Source of the DNA: Cytophagales bacterium UBA2561
GTDB lineage: Bacteria > Bacteroidota > Bacteroidia > Cytophagales > Thermoflexibacteraceae
NCBI GenBank assembly: GCA_002340355.1
Contig: DDLX01000025.1
Span: forward strand, 1 to 38,588
Reading direction: 5' to 3'
DNA: 38,588 nt
Shown: positions 16,869-24,124 of the stretch, piece by piece
How positions within the stretch are numbered: position 1 is the stretch's first letter
How the letters are laid out: each line of letters starts with the position of its first letter
Made by a program: the position numbers and the translations under genes
Notes under the pieces: model-generated
Databases searched by the model: none
Seen by the model: only the letters and a program-made list of their open reading frames with translations
What the model was told of the DNA's origin: nothing

Positions 16869-17092
16869 TATTTCGCCAAAGTAGTTGAGGAGCAAACGGT
16901 AAATATTTTTTACTCAGTCTATTCAGATAATCCCATAAAAAATATAAGGTATACGAAATTTCCCGTTTGTGTTCGTCTAGGTCACCTTCGGCAAAAAGAT
17001 AATACAAAGCATCATGCAAGAATTCACTGCATTCACCTTATTTGTACATCCGTAAAAAGGAAATAAATTATTCAGTAAAACTTCATCTTTGC
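16869..17092 (-). pseudogene. Broken third copy of the small acidic protein gene
   Basis: On the minus strand this matches 11382-11672 and 12221-12511 at DNA level across most of the gene (for example the stretch encoding LHDALYYLFAEGD is preserved). It lacks the start, has a frameshift near 17070 and a TAA where the intact genes have a Glu codon after Tyr-Lys. No HTH gene faces it; dnaE begins 101 bases to the right. The rest of 16615-17193 is AT-rich with no gene seen; TACCCTACTAAA near 16780 recalls a MITE end. Confidence 0.78.
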
Positions 17093-17193
17093 AGGGGCTT
17101 TTGATTTTGCCTTAATTTTTGCAAAATCCCTCCAAAGCCTGTACCTTCGAGATTCCAAAAACGAAAAAAGTCGTCCTACTCCCTACTAAATAA

Positions 17194-20100
17194 ATGTATT
17201 TAATTTTTGATACGGAGACCACAGGTTTACCTAAAAATTTCGATGCTCCCCACACCGATTTAGAGAATTGGCCTCGTTTGGTGCAGATTGCTTGGCAACT
17301 CCACGACTCCAAAGGCAAACTACTCTCAGCAGATAATCTGATTGTCAAGCCTGATGGGTTTACGATTCCTTTTAATGCTGAAAAGGTACATGGTATTTCT
17401 ACCGAAATTGCCGAAAAAGAAGGGCATCCATTGCGAGAAGTTTTGCAAAAATTTGCTCAGGATATTGAAAAAGCAGACGTTTTAATTGGGCATAATATCG
17501 AATTTGACCTCAACATTATGGGGGCAGAATTCATCCGAGGTGATACTAAAAGTCAACTCTGGGAAACAGAAACTATTTGTACAAAATTAACTACAGTTGA
17601 ATTTGTAGGTATCCCTGGTGGCAAAGGTGGTGGATATAAGTGGGCGACACTCACAGAGTTACATCACAAATTATTTGGTAAAGGTTTTGATGATGCTCAC
17701 GATGCCGCCTATGACGTAGATGCCACGGCACGTTGTTTTTTCGGTTTGTTAGTAGAAAAGGTTGTTCCTACCAAAGACGGACGAGATCCCTCTGAAATTA
17801 CTTATGAGCCTCCCAAATTAGACGAAGCCAATTTTCAGCGCAAAAAAGGAGAAAAAGGTACACAAATTCCTGAGCAATTTCGAAGAAAACATGACCCCGA
17901 AGAGGTTTTTCCATTTTCTCATTTGCACCTGCATTCGCAATTTTCAATCCTGCAAAGTACCGCCAATATCAAGCAAATTGTGGCAAAAGCTAAAGCGAAC
18001 AATATGGAAGCGGTTGCCATTACTGATCATGGAAATTTGCATGCCGCTTTTAATGCTGTTTCTGAAGGAGCAAAAAATGATGTAAAAATTATTATTGGTT
18101 GTGAATTCCATGTCGCAGAAGAACGCACTCGAACTAAGTTCACTAAAAATGACCGAGACCGCCGATTTTCACAGGTACTTTTAGCAACCAACCAAAAGGC
18201 TTATCACCGACTTTCGGAACTTTGTTCGAGAGGATTTACCGAAGGATTTTATTTTGGTGTGCCTCGTATCGGAAAAGATTTAATTGAGAAATATCATGAA
18301 GGATTAATTGCTTTAACAGGAGGATATTTCAATTTTACAGATGATTTTTATGGAGAAATTCCTTACCTAATCCTGAATCGTGGTGAACACGAAGCTGAAG
18401 AAGCTTTCAAGTGGTGGCATGGTTTATTTGGTGATAATTTTTATGTCGAAATTATGCGACATGGCTTAGAAGAAGAAGACCGAATTAATCAAACTTTATT
18501 GAAATTTGCGGATAAATATAATGTTAAAATTGTAGCAACAAATAATGTTTATTACATTGATAAAAATGATGCCGATGCTCACGATACCTTACTTTGTGTC
18601 AAAGGAGGAAAAACCAAATCGACATCCGTAGGTTGGGGACGAAAAAACCGATTTGCTTTCCCAAACCAGAATTATTATATGACCACACCCGAAGAAATGA
18701 ATCAGCTCTTTTATGATATCCCTTCGGCATTAGAAAATACCAAAGAAATTGTTGATAAGTGTTCTCCACTGAAATTGAAACGAGATATTTTAATGCCTCG
18801 TTATGAAATGCCTCCTGAGTTTGTGACTCAAGACGATTATTTAAAATATCTAACCTATGAAGGCGCAAAGACTCGATACCCTAAAATGACCGATGAGATT
18901 CATGAACGATTAGATAGGGAACTCAAAATTATTCAAAATATGGGGTTTCCTGGTTATTTTCTAATTGTACAGGATTTTATCAATAAAGCGAAAGATATGG
19001 GAGTTGCAGTTGGTCCAGGGAGGGGTTGTTTATCAGGTAATTCTCGAATTATATTAGCAAATGGAACATCAAAGCCAATTTCTCAAATTCAGATAAATGA
19101 CACTGTAATTACGCAAGACGGAAGTATTCAAAAAGTACAAAATACATTTAAATATGAAATAGAAGAAGATTTAGTAAAAATCATTTCTTATTATGGTGAG
19201 AATACAGGAATTACCCTCACCAAAGATCATAAAATTTTAGCCCAAAAACACACCTATCCTTCCAATTATAAAAACTGGGCAGAGTCCACTCAAAAAGCCC
19301 CAAAAAAGCCTAATCTTACAAAAAAACTTACATGGATTTCGGCAGGTGAATTAGAGGTTGGTGACTGGGTATTTATCCCAAAACCACAACTTTCTAGAAT
19401 TAACCAAAAAATTACGGACTTAGCCCAATATTCGAATAAAGAAAACTTATTTCACGATGACGATTTTGTTTATCATGATGTTTTAAATCCATTATGCAAT
19501 ACCATTCAAAAGCAAAGAAAAGCAAAAAGGTACATCACTTGGAATGAGAATTGGTACTTTATCTTAGGACTTTTTGTGGGTGATGGCTGGATTCAAAAGG
19601 ATAAACGTCCTACAGTAAGTTTTGCATTTTATCAGGAAGATACTGAAACTATCCAGATTGTAAAAGATATTTTTGAAGCGCAGGAAATGGAAGTTTCCAT
19701 TGGTAAGCCTCGAAGGGGAAGGATTCCATTTCATGTTAATAATAAACATTTATATCTACTTTTTCGAAATCTCTTCGAGGATTATCAATTTACTTCTGAT
19801 ACGAAATATCTGCCTGATTTTGTGCTACATAGCTCTGAAAAATATATCACTTCATTTTTGCGGGGGTATTGTCATGTAGATGGACAAGAAAGCACACATA
19901 AATACCGTCTTACGACAACTTCTCGAAAATTAGCTGACCAAATTCGGTTTCTATGTTGGCAGATTTCTCTACCTGCTTCTATTTCTAAACATATTCGCAC
20001 GATAGAAAAACGTCCTGAATTCCAAAATGCAAAGCCATCTTATGTCATAAACATTCCGAAAGATAAACGCATTGGCAATTCATCTGCTCAGAAAAAATAC

Positions 20101-22617
20101 ATTTTTCGAGAAATTGAGGGTGGAATGATTACAAAAATTAGAGAGGTTAAAACGGTACAGAATGAACGATTTGTCTATGATTTTGAAGTCGAAAAACATC
20201 ATAATTATTTAACTTCTTCTTTTTTAGTACATAATTCAGCTGCGGGTTCTGCAGTTGCTTTTTGTACAGGAATTACCAATATTGACCCAATAAAGTACAA
20301 TTTATTATTCGAGCGTTTCCTAAATCCTGAACGGGTTTCAATGCCTGATATTGATATTGACTTTGATGATGCCATGCGTCAAGATGCGATTGATTATGTG
20401 ATCAAAAAATATGGTCAAAATCAAGTAGCTCAAATCATTACTTACGGTACAATGGCGGCAAAAATGTCAATCAAAGATGTCGCTCGTGTTCTACAACTAC
20501 CTCTAGATGAGTCAAATATGTTGGCAAAGCTTGTCCCTGAGAAACCAGGAACAAAACTCAAAAAAGCCTTTGAGGAAGTTGATGAACTTAAAAATATTTT
20601 TGCCAAGAATCCTGAAAGAGATGCTCAAGCTAAGGTCTTACATAACGCCAAAGTTTTGGAAGGATCGGTTCGAGGAACAGGGATTCATGCCGCAGGAGTC
20701 ATCATTGCGCCAGATGACTTGATGAAATACATCCCTGTTTGTACTTCCAAAGATGCTGACTTATGGGTAACGCAATTTGATGGACGAGTAGTTGAAGATG
20801 CGGGGATGTTAAAAATGGATTTTTTGGGACTTAAAACACTGACAATCATTAAGGATGCCATAAAATTAATTGAAAAAAATCACGGCATTAAGATTGACCC
20901 AGATGAAATCCCATTAAATGATAAAGCCGCTTTTGAACTTTATCAACGAGGCGAAACCGTAGGCACTTTTCAATTTGAGTCAGATGGAATGCGGAAATAT
21001 TTAAGAGAGCTAAAACCTACTGATATTGAGGACTTAATTGCTATGAATGCACTCTATCGTCCAGGTCCTTTACAATATATTCCAACCTATATTAACCGAA
21101 AACACGGTAAGGAGAAAGTTGAATACCCACATGAATTATTACGCCCAATTCTTGAGCCAACCTATGGCATTATGATTTATCAGGAACAAATTATGCAAAC
21201 GGCACAAATTTTAGCAGGATATTCACTTGGAGGGGCAGATTTGTTACGGCGAGCAATGGGAAAAAAGAAAATGTCCGAAATGCAAAAACAACGGGGTATT
21301 TTTGTAAAAGGAGCTAAAAAATTACATGATATTCCCAAAGCCAAAGCTGAAGAGATTTTTGATGTAATGGAAGGTTTTGCTGCCTATGGTTTTAACCGTT
21401 CACACTCGGCAGCCTATTCGGTCGTTGCCTACCAAACGGCTTACCTCAAAGCTAACTATACGGCGGAATATATGGCTTCGGTAATGACTCATTCTATGGG
21501 AAATATTGATAAGATTAGTTTCTTTATGGAAGAGTGTAAAAATATAGGAGTCAATGTGTTAGGTCCTGATGTAAATGAATCTTCTAAGTTCTTTGATGTT
21601 AATCAACAAAAAGAAATTCGTTTTGGACTAGGGGCAATCAAAGGTGCTGGTGATGCGGCTGTTGAATCTATTATTGATGAACGTACTAAAAATAGCCATT
21701 TCGAAGATATTCATGATTTTACAGAACGGATTAATTTACGAACGGTCAATAAAAAAACCTTTGAAAGTTTAGCCTATGCAGGTGCATTTGACTGTTTTTC
21801 AGATATTCATAGAGCGCAGTATTTTCATAAAGTTGAAGGAGAGCATACCACAGGTATCGAAAAATTAATCAAGTATGGAAATTATGCTCAAGAGGAAAAA
21901 AAATCATCTCAAGTTGCACTTTTCGGTGGAGCTGGAAGCACAGTCGAAATGCCCAAACCGAAACTTTCTGAATGCGACCCATGGAGCGAACCCGAAAAAT
22001 TAGCTTTCGAACGAGAAGTCGTTGGTTTTTTTATAACAGGACATCCACTTGACCAATATCGGGATGAAATTGAAGCATTTTGCACCTGTCTATTGAGTGA
22101 AGTAGAACAATACAAAAATAAAGAAATAAAAGTAGGAGGTATTCTTTCACAAATGACTGAAAAACAAACTAAAAATGGAAAACCTTTTGCTCTCTTTACG
22201 ATAGAAGATTACGATTCAAGTCTAAGCTTGGCGATGTTTGGTGAAGATTATTTGAAGGCTAAACACTTGTTCGATGTGAATAATTATCTTTTTATTAAAG
22301 GTAAAGTACAACCCCGTTATAATCAAGAAAATGTCTGGGAATTACGTCCCAAAACGATTGAACTGCTGAGTGAAGTCAGGGAAAAATATGCTAAGGAATT
22401 ACAGGTTTTTTTGTCTTTAGAAAAATTAGACAATAAAATGTTATCTGATTTACAATTTATGATACAACAAAATAAAGGCAATAGTCCCTTAAAAATGTAC
22501 CTTTTCGATCCTGATACTCAAAAAACAGTTCGTAGAACTTCCAAACTTAAAGTCGATTTATCGGGTGATTTGACGACACAACTTCGCCGTTCGGGACTAA
22601 AATATAAAATCGGATAA
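17194..22617 (+). CDS. dnaE: DNA polymerase III subunit alpha with N-terminal exonuclease and an intein
   Basis: 1807 residues, about 1404 after removal of the intein (612-1014). Domains in order: DnaQ-like DEDDh exonuclease (1-200; FDTETTG with Asp6 and Glu8, IGHNIEFDLN, HDAAYDVDA); PHP domain (about 245-500; HLHLHSQFSILQSTANI, ITDHGNLHAAF); polymerase palm with GPGRG (607-611) resuming as SAAGSAVAF after the intein; catalytic Asp1052 and Asp1054 in PDIDIDFDD; thumb/fingers with GTFQFESDGMRKYLREL and YRPGPLQYIP; and a C-terminal OB fold (KVGGILSQMTEKQTKNGKPF). The exonuclease fusion is known in Bacteroidota DnaE. It replicates the chromosome and probably proofreads in the same chain. A hairpin terminator follows. 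Confidence 0.96.
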   Translation: MYLIFDTETTGLPKNFDAPHTDLENWPRLVQIAWQLHDSKGKLLSADNLIVKPDGFTIPFNAEKVHGISTEIAEKEGHPLREVLQKFAQDIEKADVLIGHNIEFDLNIMGAEFIRGDTKSQLWETETICTKLTTVEFVGIPGGKGGGYKWATLTELHHKLFGKGFDDAHDAAYDVDATARCFFGLLVEKVVPTKDGRDPSEITYEPPKLDEANFQRKKGEKGTQIPEQFRRKHDPEEVFPFSHLHLHSQFSILQSTANIKQIVAKAKANNMEAVAITDHGNLHAAFNAVSEGAKNDVKIIIGCEFHVAEERTRTKFTKNDRDRRFSQVLLATNQKAYHRLSELCSRGFTEGFYFGVPRIGKDLIEKYHEGLIALTGGYFNFTDDFYGEIPYLILNRGEHEAEEAFKWWHGLFGDNFYVEIMRHGLEEEDRINQTLLKFADKYNVKIVATNNVYYIDKNDADAHDTLLCVKGGKTKSTSVGWGRKNRFAFPNQNYYMTTPEEMNQLFYDIPSALENTKEIVDKCSPLKLKRDILMPRYEMPPEFVTQDDYLKYLTYEGAKTRYPKMTDEIHERLDRELKIIQNMGFPGYFLIVQDFINKAKDMGVAVGPGRGCLSGNSRIILANGTSKPISQIQINDTVITQDGSIQKVQNTFKYEIEEDLVKIISYYGENTGITLTKDHKILAQKHTYPSNYKNWAESTQKAPKKPNLTKKLTWISAGELEVGDWVFIPKPQLSRINQKITDLAQYSNKENLFHDDDFVYHDVLNPLCNTIQKQRKAKRYITWNENWYFILGLFVGDGWIQKDKRPTVSFAFYQEDTETIQIVKDIFEAQEMEVSIGKPRRGRIPFHVNNKHLYLLFRNLFEDYQFTSDTKYLPDFVLHSSEKYITSFLRGYCHVDGQESTHKYRLTTTSRKLADQIRFLCWQISLPASISKHIRTIEKRPEFQNAKPSYVINIPKDKRIGNSSAQKKYIFREIEGGMITKIREVKTVQNERFVYDFEVEKHHNYLTSSFLVHNSAAGSAVAFCTGITNIDPIKYNLLFERFLNPERVSMPDIDIDFDDAMRQDAIDYVIKKYGQNQVAQIITYGTMAAKMSIKDVARVLQLPLDESNMLAKLVPEKPGTKLKKAFEEVDELKNIFAKNPERDAQAKVLHNAKVLEGSVRGTGIHAAGVIIAPDDLMKYIPVCTSKDADLWVTQFDGRVVEDAGMLKMDFLGLKTLTIIKDAIKLIEKNHGIKIDPDEIPLNDKAAFELYQRGETVGTFQFESDGMRKYLRELKPTDIEDLIAMNALYRPGPLQYIPTYINRKHGKEKVEYPHELLRPILEPTYGIMIYQEQIMQTAQILAGYSLGGADLLRRAMGKKKMSEMQKQRGIFVKGAKKLHDIPKAKAEEIFDVMEGFAAYGFNRSHSAAYSVVAYQTAYLKANYTAEYMASVMTHSMGNIDKISFFMEECKNIGVNVLGPDVNESSKFFDVNQQKEIRFGLGAIKGAGDAAVESIIDERTKNSHFEDIHDFTERINLRTVNKKTFESLAYAGAFDCFSDIHRAQYFHKVEGEHTTGIEKLIKYGNYAQEEKKSSQVALFGGAGSTVEMPKPKLSECDPWSEPEKLAFEREVVGFFITGHPLDQYRDEIEAFCTCLLSEVEQYKNKEIKVGGILSQMTEKQTKNGKPFALFTIEDYDSSLSLAMFGEDYLKAKHLFDVNNYLFIKGKVQPRYNQENVWELRPKTIELLSEVREKYAKELQVFLSLEKLDNKMLSDLQFMIQQNKGNSPLKMYLFDPDTQKTVRRTSKLKVDLSGDLTTQLRRSGLKYKIG
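19027..20235 (+). other. DnaE intein with LAGLIDADG homing endonuclease
   Basis: 403 residues inserted in frame between Gly611 and Ser1015 of DnaE, splitting the conserved GPGRG/SAAGS motif. Intein residue 1 is Cys (CLSGNSRI), block B carries TLTKDHKIL, block F reads VYDFEVEKHHNYL, and the end is FLVHN with Asn403 before host Ser+1. These are the residues needed for self-splicing. The middle holds two LAGLIDADG-type helices, ILGLFVGDGW (Asp186 of the intein) and FLRGYCHVDG (Asp285), both keeping their acidic residue, so the homing nuclease may still be active. Splicing must work for the cell to have a functional DnaE unless another copy exists. Confidence 0.95.
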
Positions 22618-22686
22618 AATGTACTATCCTATCATGTATTATTTTGCCTATCGTACTACAAATCAAATGCCAAAAAACCTGTCAAA

Positions 22687-22717
22687 AACTTGCCAAATTT
22701 GGGAAACTTGACAAGTT
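22687..22717 (+). terminator. Terminator after dnaE
   Basis: AACTTGCCAA (22687-22696) pairs with TTGACAAGTT (22708-22717) with one mismatch, followed after TAAAAAATTAC by a T run. It lies 70 bases past the dnaE stop and just before the convergent small gene at 22734. Confidence 0.65.
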
Positions 22718-22733
22718 TAAAAAATTACTTTTT

Positions 22734-22988
22734 TTAAGATGATTGCTCAATTTCTAAGCACGAAAGCAAGTAACGAACCCGTAAGATACTTTGCACAAAA
22801 TCCCGCCTCAGTACTTCGTCGATGTAATCCAGACTACAAAGTACTTCTAAGGCATTGTCTGTCAGCTCACTTTTTAGTTTTTGTAGATGCTGGGAAGTGG
22901 GTTGTTCACTTTCGAGGCAAAAATCCACGAGATCTGCCGATAGTTTCACCCTCAAAATTAGGTCAAGTTTTGTACCTTTGTTTTCCAT
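22734..22988 (-). CDS. Small helical protein divergent from an HTH regulator (module 3)
   Basis: 84 residues (MENKGTKLDLILRVKLSADL onward), predicted all helical, with no signal peptide, membrane segment or recognised domain. It faces the HTH gene at 23077 across 88 bases, in the same arrangement as the acidic genes at 11382 and 12221. Sequence similarity to those is not evident by eye beyond size, charge and helical pattern. A minus-strand TATATTTG box lies 41 bases upstream of the start. Function unknown; the position suggests it is regulated by, or works with, the neighbouring HTH protein. Confidence 0.6.
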   Translation of the reverse strand: MENKGTKLDLILRVKLSADLVDFCLESEQPTSQHLQKLKSELTDNALEVLCSLDYIDEVLRRDFVQSILRVRYLLSCLEIEQSS

Positions 22989-23023
22989 TTTTTTAATGGG
23001 TTATACGTCTTTTTATAAGTAAT

Positions 23024-23049
23024 ACATGCAAATATAATATACAAAATGT
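23024..23049 (-). promoter_or_regulatory. Promoter region of module 3
   Basis: A minus-strand -7 box TATATTTG (complement of 23029-23036) sits inside an interrupted dyad, ACATGCAAATAT against its approximate mirror ending in ATGT at 23046-23049. The -33 TTG is not clear. The box and dyad lie between the divergent genes at 22988 and 23077, so one operator could control both. Confidence 0.45.
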
Positions 23050-23076
23050 TTACTTAAAATTTTTTATATTAAAATC

Positions 23077-23445
23077 ATGCCCAATAAGGAAAAAAAATAT
23101 ACAAAATGCGATATTAATAACTCAGGAGTATTCGATAGATTCTTATTAGTGGCTCTTGCTTTACAAAGTAAGTATCCTGAGTACAAAAATGATTCCGATT
23201 TTGCTGAAGCAATAGGTATTGCTAAACAATCATTCTCAAATTACAAGAATAACAACCGAAAACCCACACTAAATGCCATATATTCAATGAAAAGGCGTTT
23301 CTCAGAAGTAGATATGAACTATATATTTACTGGTAAAGGAAGTTGTTTTATTGGGGATTCTCAAGAAGTATTAGACTTGAAAGAGCAGATAAAAATACTA
23401 AATGCTAAAATTGATGTTTACAAAGATATCATAAAGGATAAATAG
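23077..23445 (+). CDS. CI-like HTH regulator (module 3)
   Basis: 122 residues. A helical N-terminus (FDRFLLVALALQSKYPEY) precedes a CI-type HTH (SDFAEAIGIAKQSFSNYKNN followed by NRKPTLNAIY), the segment VDMNYIFTGKGS that parallels the YYLIGESEE segment of the other HTH proteins here, and a short C-terminal coiled coil (LDLKEQIKILNAKIDVYKDI). The layout HTH, short core, coiled coil is shared with copies 1-4, but the sequence is more distant and closer to phage-type repressors of Bacteroidota. It is divergent from the small gene at 22734. Target unknown. Confidence 0.78.
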   Translation: MPNKEKKYTKCDINNSGVFDRFLLVALALQSKYPEYKNDSDFAEAIGIAKQSFSNYKNNNRKPTLNAIYSMKRRFSEVDMNYIFTGKGSCFIGDSQEVLDLKEQIKILNAKIDVYKDIIKDK

Positions 23446-23727
23446 TTTGCATTTTGACAACCTTTATATCTTATCGGCTTCTCAAAACGTTTAAATGAGT
23501 TTGTATTTCAGGGGTATTCAGGGCATTATAGGCTATCTTTTAAACGCTGTTTTACACATTTTCACCTACTATCGTTTAAAAAGCATCTCTTAGTTGTCTT
23601 TCTGTATTTCTTTTAGAAGGCAGGTATGGTTTTATAGATTACTTATTATAAAGTACTCAAAATCAGTACACAACCCAAAAACCACTTTTTCTCAAAACAT
23701 ACTCTTTTAAATTCTCTCTTTAGTTAC
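23446..23727. other. Intergenic stretch with no recognised gene
   Basis: AT-rich, stops in all frames. GTTTAAA/TTTAAAC occurs three times (about 23490, 23545 and 23574). I see no gene, tRNA or clear mobile-element end. Confidence 0.5.
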
Positions 23728-23777
23728 GCTCGAAACGGTTTGCAGTCTGGAAAACAAAAACCGTTTCGAGCTTTTTT
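23728..23777 (+). terminator. Strong rho-independent terminator
   Basis: GCTCGAAACGGTTT (23728-23741) pairs perfectly with AAACCGTTTCGAGC (23758-23771), followed by TTTTTTG. It ends plus-strand transcription before the convergent gene at 23784. Confidence 0.88.
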
Positions 23778-23783
23778 GAGAAA

Positions 23784-23993
23784 TTATTTTTCTAATTTTT
23801 TAATAATTTCTTGACGGATTTCTTCTAAACGATCTAATTCTTCTGTTGTCCATGCTCGTTTGCCTGTTTTTTTCATCGAAAATAAACCACGTAACCCATT
23901 ATTCATTTCTTTATCAGGATACAAAAGCGCAATAATTTCTGCATTATTCAGCACTTTTTCTTTGAGCCATTCAGGAGTAGGTATTTTTGCCAT
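23784..23993 (-). CDS. Small basic helical protein next to the CHAT gene
   Basis: 69 residues from MAKIPTPEWLKEKV; an ATG five codons earlier (24008) is possible. It reads NAEIIALLYPDKEMNNGLRG, then GKRAWTTEELDRLEEIRQEI, a helical pattern with a basic middle that could be a small HTH-like DNA- or RNA-binding fold. No firm family match is known to me. It lies 117 bases downstream of the CHAT gene on the same strand with a hairpin in between, and may be its accessory gene. Confidence 0.6.
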   Translation of the reverse strand: MAKIPTPEWLKEKVLNNAEIIALLYPDKEMNNGLRGLFSMKKTGKRAWTTEELDRLEEIRQEIIKKLEK

Positions 23994-24084
23994 TTTTTGA
24001 ATTTTCAACGATTTAGCTTCAAAGATACCAAAAAATGATTTCTTTGCAAAACTTCATCTTAATTTATTGATTTTCAAGTTATTT

Positions 24085-24117
24085 AGACCTACTAAGTTTT
24101 AAAAAATTGGCGGGTCT
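24085..24117 (-). terminator. Hairpin after the CHAT gene
   Basis: AGACCTACTAA (24085-24095) pairs with TTGGCGGGTCT (24107-24117), with two G-T pairs and one mismatch. It begins 8 bases beyond the CHAT stop codon. No strong T run follows on the minus strand, so read-through into the small gene at 23993 is possible. Confidence 0.5.
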
Positions 24118-24124
24118 GGAATTG

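Noticed and set aside
16776..17190. Further MITE copy, from TACCCTACTAAA near 16780 and CTCCCTACTAAA near 17180
   Set aside because: Both pieces are in the same orientation, the interior does not match the element, and no target duplication is seen.
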